Shown here: positions 1 to 11,700 of the stretch, in pieces
Layout: each line of letters begins with the position of its first letter
How positions within the stretch are numbered: position 1 is the stretch's first letter
Source of the DNA: Halichondria panicea
Lineage: Eukaryota > Porifera > Demospongiae > Suberitida > Halichondriidae
DNA length: 64,000 nucleotides
Assembly: GCF_963675165.1 (NCBI RefSeq)
Contig: NC_087377.1
Location: forward strand, 287,501-351,500
Direction: 5' to 3'
Notes under the pieces: generated by a model
Seen by the model: only the letters and a program-made list of their open reading frames with translations
What the model was told of the DNA's origin: nothing
The model's database searches: none
Translations under genes and position numbers: made by a program

Positions 1-462
1 GTTCTATTGGTGCGCCAAATTTGAGCTTGATACACCACTGTTTGTGGAAATTAGGTATGGGATTTCTAAAGCGCATACAGAAATGCCTGAGTCCTATTAC
101 TATTATCCCTCACATCTGTTGTGGAATAAAGTTCAACTATCACATATATTTTTAACAGATATTACTATGGCAACCGTATAGCAAATGTTTATGTATTTCA
201 AACAAGTGTACGTACATTGCAAATAATTATTCGAAATTGAAATGTAACACTATTAAACTTTCCGCTGTATGCATGGTATGAAAACTTCACATACACAACG
301 ACTACTTACCAGTGCTACGACTACTACATCGCAAATAATTATTATACTACGCGAAATTACTGACACAATTGATATTGCTACACAGTACATGTATATAATT
401 CAGATACCATAATGATATGGAGAAACAATTACAATACACAAATAATTATAATGACTACTTAC

Positions 463-1023
463 CAGTGCTGCACCCGACCTCCTCCTTCAAGTACTGCACC
501 ACCTCTTTATGACATCCCCAGCATGCATAGTGAAGTGGAGTACTGTTAGCCCACCCACCACCTTTATCAGTACGAGCTCCATGAGTAACAAGTGTCTTCA
601 CAATCTCAAGGTAGCCGTCATAGCAAGCCCTGTGTAATGGAGGCCGCTTAACCGCCCACTCGTTACTCCAGTAGAGCTGGTGGTTGGGGTCTGCCCCCTG
701 TCCCAACAGGGACCTAACTTTGGTGACGTCATTATTGTCTACAGCCTGCCATAAGTCCCTGGCTAGCTTCTTTTGAGCACTGTACAAAATAGATGGTTGG
801 GGGGTCAGTCATACAGAGAATTACTTGATATGTGTATATAGTTTATACAAGTGACACCATGCACATATCCAGCTGTCACTTTGCTGTACAGTGTTCCACC
901 TCTGATCATAGCCAGCTCTGACTCTACTAATGGAATGAGCCTCCCTCCATGCAATCACAAGGTGCTACCATGAGTAGTAATTATAGTCTACATGTTCACT
1001 CACTCTGAATCTTGTTCAGCCAT
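463..1023 (-). CDS. 5' exons of an ankyrin-repeat gene (copy A), continuing off the left edge
   Basis: Two exons are visible. Exon 1 is 1,023 to 1,004: an ATG encoding MAEQDS plus two bases, then a GTGAGT donor. Exon 2 is 779 to 463, with a TTTTGTACAG acceptor and a GTAAGT donor. The phases match. Exon 2 encodes about three ankyrin repeats, recognised from ADPN, PPLHRAC and TPLHYACW motifs. It is the paralogue of exons 1 and 2 of the full ankyrin-Roc-COR-Death gene at 20,939-34,235, so the downstream exons probably lie to the left of the window. It differs by several substitutions, an extra Glu (LKEEVGCS) and a few added residues. Ankyrin repeats are protein-binding modules. Whether this copy encodes a complete protein cannot be judged here. 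Confidence 0.75.
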
Positions 1024-1370
1024 TAGTGAAGCTTTGTTCAAACTCTGTCAAATTCGCCCCTTGTTTCTCGAACACACAACGTATTGCTCAACCCTCCGGC
1101 TTTGTCACTAATTTCGCCCCTTTCCTATAAACATAATCATTGCTCAGATCCTCCCCTTTTTCAGAGGTGTCACATTCCGGCCTCCCCTTTCTCAGTAAAC
1201 AAAGCAAAGCAAATCCATTTATTTTTGATCAACAAGATATTGCAATTGCATATGAAGTAAAAAAGCACTGAACATAAAAATCCATTTATAATAATGATAT
1301 GCACACAGTCAATAGTGGAGTCATGTGATCCTACTACACACAAAACACACGGAAAAATTAATATTAAAAT

Positions 1371-2908
1371 TCAGCTAAAAGGAACTGCTCCAAATTGATC
1401 TACAGTTGTCATTGTCGTCGCAACCTTTGAACCCTCTCCAAAGGGAGGTGCTCCAAACAAATCTCGTTTTGCATTGTCAGCAGTATTATGAGTGGGCGGG
1501 GTAGAGGAACGTCCGTCAAATGAAGTGCTACAAAAGTCATCCGTAGGAAATGAACTGCCAGTCTGTGAGGTGTGTGTGGGTGTGTGTGTGTGTGTGTGCA
1601 TGTGTGTGTGTGTCTGCCAGTCTGTGAGGGTATGTGTGGGTGTGTGTGTGTATGTGTGTGTGTGGGTGTGAGGGGGGCAGGTATGTGTAGGTGTGTGAGG
1701 GGTGGGAGGTTCAATTCAATAAGCAGTATATAGAGTGGAGCATGTCTATTATGGTCACCCTCTATAATACAGCCAGGTTTAGTAAGGGACCCAGAGTCAG
1801 CCTCTGCTCAGCCTAGGGGGCAAGTACCGTATTACTAGAATATTTGCTGGTGAAAAACCTTAGCGAAGGAGCAGAAAATTAATTTACCTTTTGCGATCTA
1901 ACTATGGCGTTCTGGCAAGGATCGTGTATTTACTAGTAAGTTTTGCGGTTGGGAATTTATCAACCATCGCAAAGTTCGCAAAACATTCTAGTGATAATTA
2001 TGGTAGCTAGTAGAAAGTCTATTAAGGAAAACACTACATCACACAACACACACATACCCACCCACACACCCAACACCCACTCACCACTGTGGTCAGGTTG
2101 GTCTCTGATCCTATTCTTTGTGGAGTGAACGGGATGACCAAAAGCATCCAGTCCACTGTCTACGCTCTTATGGAATCCTGCATTCTGATTTGACGGCTTC
2201 AGGTTCGATACTCGTTGTTGCTGTGGCGACTTAGACCCGTTACCTCTTCCGCGAGGTCGATCTCGAGATGAAATGGTTGTCGTGGTAACCGCTGTGGCAA
2301 TAGCCCTCGTAGCGTTGATGGGGGTGATAGTCACGGATGGTTTTGATTGGTTTGTTGGTTTCTTAGCAACAGGACGAGTTTTTTTCGGAAAAGGGAGGGG
2401 ATTGGGTGGACCAGGGGAACGCTGTGTGGACATGTATAATTATATAATGGTGAAATAAAATTTAACACTCAAGGTCACCAATGTATAATCAATAAGCACC
2501 CTCTATAATACAGCCAGGTCCATAGCATGTGTTTGGACCTGTGTTAGCAGACCACCCTCTATAATACAGCCAGGTTAATGCGCTCCAAAGTCTCCATAGC
2601 ATGTGTTTGGACCTGTGTTAGCAGACCACCCTCTATAATACAGCCACTGTTGGTCTACCCACCACTATACATACACAGGGTATACTAATAGTAAGGTACT
2701 CACAAAGACATTAGTGACATGGTTGGTGGTTCCTGTGATCCTGGACACCACCTCACACACTTGCCAGATACTGGGACGCAGCTCAGGGTCAGAGGTCAAC
2801 AAGTAAGCTACAAAGAGGGGGAGAATACACGTACCATTAGAGCAACATACTTAAGACTGGCAGAATAAGCGTTATTATAATAGTCTTTAGGGAAATTTAT
2901 ACGTATAC

Positions 2909-2942
<34 letters not shown>

Positions 2943-3086
2943 CGTGGTCTCACCTATCAAGTTGTGCAGGTCTTGTGTGTAGGGAGAGTCTTCAGGAATA
3001 CTGTACTGAGCACTGACTATGGCTAGAGGGTTGTCACTAAATGGAGTATCCATGAAGCACAGCTTGAACAGTAGTACACCCAGTTC
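1371..3086 (-). CDS. C-terminal part of a NAK-family (AAK1/BIKE-like) Ser/Thr kinase, copy A
   Basis: Exons 3,086-2,954 and 2,807-2,704 join in phase. They encode the end of a kinase C-lobe: ELGVLLFKLCF, then YSIPEDSPYTQDLHNLI, then SDPELRPSIWQV. This pattern is typical of the AAK1/BMP2K/GAK group, whose members phosphorylate clathrin adaptors. Exon 2,421-2,085 follows in phase 0. It encodes a basic, Ser/Thr/Pro-rich linker beginning RSPGPPNPLPF. The exon ending at 1,371 encodes DLFGAPPF and DQFGAVPFS-stop, which resemble the repeated FGA.PF tails of AAK1/BMP2K. I could not find the N-lobe, the catalytic HRD/DFG exons or the joint to the last exon. The gene may therefore be truncated, or those exons may be too diverged to spot. 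The ankyrin gene starts about 350 bp downstream on the same strand. Confidence 0.6.
1825..2005. mobile_element. Small TIR element (MITE-like), about 180 bp
   Basis: The ends form an imperfect inverted repeat: TACCGTATTACTAGAATATT on the left, and the complement of CTAGTGATAATTATGGTA on the right. It lies inside a 670-bp stretch of the kinase region that is missing from cassette B. No coding potential is seen. The superfamily is not assigned. Confidence 0.4.
2490..2650. repeat. Short tandem duplication around CCCTCTATAATACAGCCA
   Basis: The motif CCCTCTATAATACAGCCA recurs at about 2,500, 2,557 and 2,630. Two of the copies share the following stretch with CATAGCATGTGTTTGGACC. It lies in the intron between the kinase-lobe exon and the linker exon. 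Cassette B keeps fewer copies (34,790 and 34,915). Confidence 0.6.
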
Positions 3087-3577
3087 CTGTGTGTGGGCGG
3101 GTGTGTCTTGTGTGAGGGTGTGAGGATGTGATAATATGGGTATTATTAGATTCGTCGCTTAAGCCTACCACCACTCATCCCGACAGACCACATTCACTTC
3201 AATTAAAATGTAAACCTTATTAGAAGTCAACCACTTAGCTACAGTGTACACAGTGGGACCACACATAAAGTGGATATTTCGCCCCTTTCAGCCTTGTTTC
3301 TCAGTAAACATAATCATTGCTCAGATCCTCCCCCTTTTCAGAGAGGTGTCACATTCCACCCCTTTCACAGTAAACAAAGCAATTTGGTAGAATGTCATTG
3401 AAAGGTCATAATTAGTGAAAGGTCACCTCCAATAGTATCCACATGTCCATACATGCATGGATAAACAATTACACCATACTGTAGTTTAAAATACCACGAC
3501 AAATGACATCTCTGAGCCCATGCCAACTCAGCTAGGTATGGTTGCTCAATATTGACCTCCCTCCACCAATAAGGTCT

Positions 3578-3871
3578 TAGACTCGCAAGCCGTCACTGTT
3601 GCAGGCGAACAGTAGACTGGTCAAACTCCGTGTTGAGACTCGTGTAACGTTTGCCACGATATTTGTGGCAACTAACCGCATGCGGTTACCACAAGATCAA
3701 TGATAGTGACGTTTCACTAGAAAACTCTACGTATCACATGCAGTATACTGACGTCACGAAAACCGCAGCCACTTAAAATATTTTCTGATATGCTGACTGT
3801 GCAACACGAATCTCAACACGGAGTTTGACCAGTCTACTGTTCGCCTGCAACAGTGACGGCTTGCGAGTCTA
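3578..3871. mobile_element. 294-bp MITE with about 60-bp terminal inverted repeats and an 8-bp target duplication
   Basis: The left end starts TAGACTCGCAAGCCGTCAC. The right end is its near-perfect inverse, with pairing over about 60 bp. The flanks TAAGGTCT (3,570-3,577 and 3,872-3,879) are a direct repeat. Cassette B has a single TAAGGTCT at 36,247-36,254 with no insert, which is an empty site. An 8-bp TSD fits hAT or P-like elements. A much shorter relative sits in the Kolobok-like gene at 54,481-54,577. Confidence 0.85.
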
Positions 3872-3984
3872 TAAGGTCTAACACATGGGCAAGCAATACT
3901 ATCGGGAAATATGAACAAAACAATGAACCTCGTGATTATTATCAGTAGCCTACAACAGGTCCCGTCTCTACAAAGCATCTCCCC

Positions 3985-4260
3985 TCACCTCCATCCTCTC
4001 ATGCATTCATCCATTCTTATCCTATAGCACAGCCACTGGACTGGCACATGCTGGCAGCAGATCACATTCACGCTGAGTAGGTAATGGCATATGCTAGGCC
4101 TCATCATAGATAGTGGTATGGCCTCATCAACCTCATCTTCAGCGCGGCCTGAGATGGAGGCTAAAAGATCCCCTTCCTCCCACGTTTGTGACTTGTTGCA
4201 GTTCACCCACGTAGCGTGTCGTGCCACAGAGTCATGGAGTATGTTCTCAATCTGAATCAA
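3985..4260 (-). other. Open frame conserved between cassettes A and B, function unknown
   Basis: A frame of about 90 codons is open here and in cassette B (36,360-36,581, where the first part is lost). The changes between copies include Ala to Thr and Glu to Lys. It ends at a GTGAGG that could be a splice donor. The ILHDSVARHATW and NCNKSQTWEEGD segments match no family I recognise. It could be an upstream exon of the kinase gene or plain non-coding DNA preserved by recent duplication. Confidence 0.2.
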
Positions 4261-4655
4261 AATCAGTGGAAGTAATTATAATCATGTGAGCTTAAATGCT
4301 TGGTAACCGTGATTTCAATGGATTGTACAGGCCTTGAAATACAAAAATACGCTCGAAAAAATAGCATTAATCATCATTTATTTCTAGCTCTACGGTATTA
4401 TCAACTATTGGATAGAGCTATTGGATGATACTTTATAGTCTAATAAAGGTAGCGCTCACCTTTCCCCTGAGTTAGAGTGTTGGTCCATTGTGTCCAGTGC
4501 ACCGTGCTAGCTAGTAGGACCACTCCAATGGATGTGCCCTCAGAGTATTAGAACTGTAATGAATGCACCACATGGCCAGTGGGTAAAGATCGTCAAACCA
4601 TTAGGTTTAATTTTGTAGATTTGATAAACCTTTACCAGACACGCTCACACACAAG

Positions 4656-5560
4656 ATGGAGACGGCTGGTGAGGAAAAGCGTTCACTTGTCCTTCCCTCT
4701 AGGAGCTTCCATAAGGCTGGATATCGGGTGGATACTCCTCCAAACGACCAGCAGCAATGGATCACAAGGCAAAGAGCATCGCAGCGAGTACAAGTGAGTG
4801 GCTAGTCATGATCAAAAGTGGATCACCTAGTATAGTGTATAGGCTGCTTTAGATGACTGGCATTCAATATCTGCTAATAGATATCATTACTAGTGATCAA
4901 ACTATACAGCCTCTGTGACAAATGCATCCATTGCTACACATTTGTTGATCCGTTACTTCATTGCGTACAGTGATGGAGAGCACGAGAGGGGCGGAGTCAG
5001 TGACAAGTTACTATGACAACATATGATGGAGGAGTTACAAGGTGACACTGTGGAGTTTGTGTACGACCCATTAGACGTCTTGCACTGCAGATAAAGGAAC
5101 ACAATTAAGAAATAGTGAGTACTGCCGCGTGCAGAGTGTGACTCTTTCCCCCACCAGAACTGTGATCTGAGCATGTCATGTGATAGGCCTTGTCTAGAGC
5201 TACAGAATGCATCTCTTAGTTTTTATATTGATTGCTTTTTAGTGAAGTTCTGATCTCCTGAAAGTTGCTTAAATTGTACATTTTATGGGGAAAGCGTTGT
5301 GTTATATCAGGCCTAAGTTTGAGAGCCCCATATTTAGTAGTGCTACAAGACTGTACATACACTATCAATTATTGCAGCTCAAGTTGATTTGAAGAAATAA
5401 AAATGTTTAAGATAATAATTGTTATGGTGGAATTATCTACTAGTGAGTGAGTGGTCTGATTGTTCTCTCACTTGTTAGATTCGTGAGGGTCAGTTGTTCA
5501 CTCTGTTGGATGCTGATGATGATCCAGCCATTGGACGTCAGATAAAAATACAATCGACCT
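4656..5560 (+). CDS. Possible small two-part gene of unknown function
   Basis: An ATG at 4,656 opens a 46-codon frame (METAGEEKRSLVLPS...) ending exactly at a GTGAGT donor. Further along, a TTGTTAG acceptor at about 5,479 precedes an exon encoding REGQLFTLLDADDDPAIGR and a stop. The 3' part is present three times in the window (5,480, 38,247, 57,317) and the first part twice, with the ATG lost in cassette B. The stretch 5,060-5,215 is also a tandem relative of 5,515-5,680, so the gene end seems duplicated in place. I could not join the two parts in phase, because the acceptor at 4,967 would give an immediate TGA. I do not recognise the protein. Confidence 0.25.
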
Positions 5561-5717
5561 AAGAAACAGTGAGTACTGCCGCGTGCAGAGTGTGACTCTT
5601 TCCCTGACCAAACTTTGATCTCTCTTTCCCTGACCAAACTTTGATCTGAGCATATTTATGTGATAGGCCTTATCTAACGGTGCTTGGAATAGTTATTCGC
5701 TGTACTCCCCCCTAGTG

Positions 5718-8700
5718 TTTACGTTCCCGTGGGTGGGTTCAATTCACTAGCAATAGTTTTGCGTTCCCGTGAGTGGGTTCAATTCACCAGCAATAGTTTT
5801 GCGTTCCCGTGAGTGGGTTCAATTCACTAGCAATAGTTTTGCGTTCCCGTGAGTGGGTTCAATTCACTAGCAATAGTTTTAAGTTCTCGTGAGTGGTCAC
5901 TAGCAATAGTTTTGCGTTCCCGTGGGTGGGTTCAATTCACTAGCAATAGTTTTAAGTTCCCGTGAGTGGTCACTAGCAATAGTTTTGCGTTCCCGTGGGT
6001 GGGTTCAATTCACTAGCAATAGTTTTGCGTTCCCGTGGGTGGGTTCAATTCACCAGCAATAGTTTTGCGTTCCCGTGGGTGGGTTCAATTCACCAGCAAT
6101 AGTTTTACGTTCCCATGAGTGGGTTCAATTCACTAGCAATAGTTTTAAGTTCTCGTGAGTGGTCACTAGCAATAGTTTTGCGTTCCCGTGGGTGGGTTCA
6201 ATTCACTAGCAATAGTTTTAAGTTCCCGTGAGTGGTCACTAGCAATAGTTTTGCGTTCCCGTGGGTGGGTTCAATTCACTAGCAATAGTTTTGCGTTCCC
6301 GTGGGTGGGTTCAATTCACTAGCAATAGTTTTGCGTTCCCGTGGGTGGGTTCAATTCACTAGCAATAGTTTTGCGTTCCCGTGAGTGGGTTCAATTCACT
6401 AGCAATAGTTTTGCGTTCCCGTGAGTGGGTTCAATTCACTAGCAATAGTTTTGCGTTTCCGTGAGTGGGTTCAATTCACTAGCAATAGTTTTGCGTTCCC
6501 GTGAGTGGGTTCAATTCACTAGCAATAGTTTTGCGTTCCCGTGGGTGGGTTCAATTCACCAGCAATAGTTTTGCGTTCCCGTGGGTGGGTTCAATTCACC
6601 AGCAATAGTTTTACGTTCCCGTGAGTGGGTTCAATTCACTAGCAATAGTTTTAAGTTCTCGTGAGTGGTCACTAGCAATAGTTTTGCGTTCCCGTGGGTG
6701 GGTTCAATTCACTAGCAATAGTTTTGCGTTCCCGTGGGTGGGTTCAATTCACTAGCAATAGTTTTGCATTCCCGTGAGTGGGTTCAATTCACTAGCAAAA
6801 GTTTTGCGTTCCCGTGAGTGGGTTCAATTCACTAGCAATAGTTTTGCATTCCCGTGGGTGGGTTCAATTCACCAGCAATAGTTTTGCGTTCCCGTCGGTG
6901 GGTTCAATTCACTAGCAATAGTTTTAAGTTCCCGTGAGTGGTCACTAGCAATAGTTTTGCGTTCCCGTGGGTGGGTTCAATTCACTAGCAATAGTTTTGC
7001 GTTCTTGTAAGTGGGTTCAATTCACTAGGAATAGTTTTGCATTCCCTTGAGTGGGTTCAATTCACTAGCAATAGTTTTACGTTCCCGTGAGTGGGTTCAA
7101 TTCACTACCAATAGTTTCAAATTCCTGTGAGTGGGTTCAATTCACTAGCAATAGTTTTGCGTTCCCGTGAGTGGGTTCAATTCACTAGCAATAGTTTTGC
7201 ATTCCCGTGAGTGGGTTCAATTCACTAGCAATAGTTTTGCGTTCCCGTGAGTGGGTTCAATTCACTAGCAATAGTTTTGCGTTCCCGTGGGTGGGTTCAA
7301 TTCACCAGCAATAGTTTTGCGTTCCCGTGGGTGGGTTCAATTCACTAGCAATAGTTTTACTTTCCCTTGAGTGGGTTCAAATCACTAGCAATAATTTTAC
7401 GTTCCCGTGAGTGGGTTCAATTCACTAGCAATAGTTTTAAGTTCTCGTGAGTGGTCACTAGCAATAGTTTTGCGTTCCCGTGGGTGGGTTCAATTCACTA
7501 GCAATAGTTTTGCGTTCTCGTGAGTGGGTTCAATTCACTAGCAATAGTTTTGCATTCCCGTGGGTGGGTTCAATTCACTAGCAATAGTTTTGCGTTCCCG
7601 TGAGTGGGTTCAATTCACTAGCAATAGTTTTGCGTTCCCGTGAGTGGGTTCAATTCACTAGCAATAGTTTTGCGTTCCCGTGAGTGGGTTCAATTCACTA
7701 GCAATAGTTTTGCGTTCCCGTGAGTGGGTTCAATTCACTAGCAATAGTTTTGCGTTCCCGTGGGTGGGTTCAATTCACTAGCAATAGTTTTGCGTTCCCG
7801 TGGGTGGGTTCAATTCACTAGCAATAGTTTTGCGTTCCCGTGGGTGGGTTCAATTCACCAGCAATAGTTTTACGTTCCCGTGGGTGGGTTCAATTCACTA
7901 GCAATAGTTTTGCGTTCCCGTGGGTGGGTTCAATTCACTAGCAATAGTTTTAAGTTCCCGTGGGTGGGTTCAATTCACCAGCAATAGTTTTGCGTTCCCG
8001 TGGGTGGGTTCAATTCACCAGCAATAGTTTTGCGTTCCCGTGGGTGGGTTCAATTCACTAGCAATAGTTTTAAGTTCCCGTGAGTGGTCACTAGCAATAG
8101 TTTTGCGTACCCGTGGGTGGGTTCAATTCACTAGCAATAGTTTTGCGTTCTTGTAAGTGGGTTCAATTCACTAGGAATAGTTTTGCATTCCCTTGAGTGT
8201 GTTCAATTCACTAGCAATAGTTTTACGTTCCCGTGAGTGGGTTCAATTCACTACCAATAGTTTCAAATTCCCGTGAGTGGGTTCAATTCACTAGCAATAG
8301 TTTTGCGTTCCCGTGAGTGGGTTTAATTCACTAGCAATAGTTTTGCGTTCCCGTGAGTGGGTTCAATTCACTAGCAATAGTTTTGCGTTCCCATGAGTGG
8401 GTTCAATTCACTAGCAATAGTTTTGCGTTCCCGTGAGTGGGTTCAATTCACTAGCAATAGTTTTGCGTTCCCGTGGGTGGGTTCAATTCACCAGCAATAG
8501 TTTTGCGTTCCCGTGGGTGGGTTCAATTCACCAGCAAAAGTTTTACGTTCCCGTGAGTGGGTTCAATTCACTAGCAATAGTTTTAAGTTCTCGTGATTGG
8601 TCACTAGCAATAGTTTTGCGTTCCCGTGGGTGGGTTCAATTCACTAGCAATAGTTTTGCGTTCCCGTGGGTGGGTTCAATTCACTAGCAATAGTTTTAAG

Positions 8701-11700
8701 TTGCCGTGAGTGGGTTCAATTCACTAGCAATAGTTTTAAGTTGCCGTGAGTGGGTTCAATTCACTAGCAATAGTTTTAAGTTGCCGTGAGTGCATGGGTT
8801 CACTTCACTAGCAATAGTTTTACGTTCCCGTGAGTGGGTTCAATTCACTAGCAATAGTTTTACGTTCCCTTGAGTGGGTTCAATTCACTAGCAATAGTTT
8901 TGCGTTCCCGTGAGTGGGTTCAATTCACTAGCAATAGTTTTGCGTTCCCGTGAGTGGGTTCAATTCACTAGCAATAGTTTTACGTTCCCGTGAGTGGGTT
9001 CAATTCACTAGCAATAGTTTTAAGTTGCCGTGAGTGGGTTCAATTCCTAGCAATAGTTTTACGTTCCCATGAGTGGGTTCAATTCACTAGCAATAGTTTT
9101 GTGTTCCCGTGAGTGGGTTCAATTCACTAGCAATAGTTTTACTTTCCCTTGAGTGGGTTCAATTCACTAGCAATAGTTTTACTTTCCCTTGAGTGGGTTC
9201 ACTTCACTAGCAATAGTTTTACGTTGCCGTGAGTGCATGGGTTCACTTCACTAGCAATAGTTTTGCGTTCCCGTGAGTGGGTTCAATTCACTAGCAATAG
9301 TTTTGCGTTCCCGTGGGTGGGTTCAATTCACCAGCAATAGTTTTGCGTTCCCGTGGGTGGGTTCAATTCACCAGCAAAAGTTTTACGTTCCCGTGAGTGG
9401 GTTCAATTCACTAGCAATAGTTTTAAGTTCTCGTGATTGGTCACTAGCAATAGTTTTGCGTTCCCGTGGGTGGGTTCAATTCACTAGCAATAGTTTTGCG
9501 TTCCCGTGGGTGGGTTCAATTCACTAGCAATAGTTTTAAGTTGCCGTGAGTGGGTTCAATTCACTAGCAATAGTTTTAAGTTGCCGTGAGTGGGTTCAAT
9601 TCACTAGCAATAGTTTTAAGTTGCCGTGAGTGCATGGGTTCACTTCACTAGCAATAGTTTTACGTTCCCGTGAGTGGGTTCAATTCACTAGCAATAGTTT
9701 TACGTTCCCTTGAGTGGGTTCAATTCACTAGCAATAGTTTTGCGTTCCCGTGAGTGGGTTCAATTCACTAGCAATAGTTTTGCGTTCCCGTGAGTGGGTT
9801 CAATTCACTAGCAATAGTTTTACGTTCCCGTGAGTGGGTTCAATTCACTAGCAATAGTTTTAAGTTGCCGTGAGTGGGTTCAATTCCTAGCAATAGTTTT
9901 ACGTTCCCATGAGTGGGTTCAATTCACTAGCAATAGTTTTGTGTTCCCGTGAATGGGTTCAATTCACTAGCAATAGTTTTACTTTCCCTTGAGTGGGTTC
10001 AATTCACTAGCAATAGTTTTACTTTCCCTTGAGTGGGTTCAATTCACTAGCAATAGTTTTAAGTTGCCGTGAGTGCATGGGTTCACTTCACTAGCAATAG
10101 TTTTACGTTCCCGTGAGTGGGTTCAATTCACTAGCAATAGTTTTACTTTCCCGTGAGTGGGTTCAATTCACTAGCAATAGTTTTAAGTTGCCGTGAGTGC
10201 ATGGGTTTACTTCACTAGCAATAGTTTTATGTTCCCGTGAGTGGGTTCAATTCACTAGCAATAGTTTTACGTTCCCTTGAGTGGGTTCAATTCACTAGCA
10301 ATAGTTTTACGTTCCCGTGAGTGGGTTCAATTCACTACCAATAGTTTCAAATTCCTGTGAGTGGGTTCAATTCACTAGCAATAGTTTTGCGTTCCCGTGA
10401 GTGGGTTCAATTCACTAGCAATAGTTTTGCATTCCCGTGAGTGGGTTCAATTGACTAGCAATAGTTTTGCGTTCCCGTGAGTGGGTTCAATTCACTAGCA
10501 ATAGTTTTGCGTTCCCGTGGGTGGGTTCAATTCACCAGCAATAGTTTTGCGTTCCCGTGGGTGGGTTCAATTCACTAGCAATAGTTTTACTTTCCCTTGA
10601 GTGGGTTCAATTCACTAGCAATAATTTTACGTTCCCGTGAGTGGGTTCAATTCACTAGCAATAGTTTTGCGTTCCCGTGGGTGGGTTCAATTCACCAGCA
10701 ATAGTTTTACGTTCCCGTGGGTGGGTTCAATTCACTAGCAATAGTTTTGCGTTCCCGTGGGTGGGTTCAATTCACTAGCAATAGTTTTAAGTTCCCGTGG
10801 GTGGGTTCAATTCACCAGCAATAGTTTTGCGTTCCCGTGGGTGGGTTCAATTCACCAGCAATAGTTTTGCGTTCCCGTGGGTGGGTTCAATTCACTAGCA
10901 ATAGTTTTAAGTTCCCGTGAGTGGTCACTAGCAATAGTTTTGCGTACCCGTGGGTGGGTTCAATTCACTAGCAATAGTTTTGCGTTCTTGTAAGTGGGTT
11001 CAATTCACTAGGAATAGTTTTGCATTCCCTTGAGTGTGTTCAATTCACTAGCAATAGTTTTACGTTCCCGTGAGTGGGTTCAATTCACTACCAATAGTTT
11101 CAAATTCCCGTGAGTGGGTTCAATTCACTAGCAATAGTTTTGCGTTCCCGTGAGTGGGTTTAATTCACTAGCAATAGTTTTGCGTTCCCGTGAGTGGGTT
11201 CAATTCACTAGCAATAGTTTTGCGTTCCCATGAGTGGGTTCAATTCACTAGCAATAGTTTTGCGTTCCCGTGAGTGGGTTCAATTCACTAGCAATAGTTT
11301 TGCGTTCCCGTGGGTGGGTTCAATTCACCAGCAATAGTTTTGCGTTCCCGTGGGTGGGTTCAATTCACCAGCAAAAGTTTTACGTTCCCGTGAGTGGGTT
11401 CAATTCACTAGCAATAGTTTTAAGTTCTCGTGATTAGTCACTAGCAATAGTTTTGCGTTCCCGTGGGTGGGTTCAATTCACTAGCAATAGTTTTGCGTTC
11501 CCGTGGGTGGGTTCAATTCACTAGCAATAGTTTTAAGTTGCCGTGAGTGGGTTCAATTCACTAGCAATAGTTTTAAGTTGCCGTGAGTGGGTTCAATTCA
11601 CTAGCAATAGTTTTAAGTTGCCGTGAGTGCATGGGTTCACTTCACTAGCAATAGTTTTACGTTCCCGTGAGTGGGTTCAATTCACTAGCAATAGTTTTAC

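Noticed and set aside
1371-3086. The kinase as a missing N-terminal part of the ankyrin-Roc-COR-Death protein (DAPK1 orthologue)
   Set aside because: The kinase ends in its own stop codon, resembles the NAK family rather than DAPK, and the ankyrin gene has its own ATG exon.
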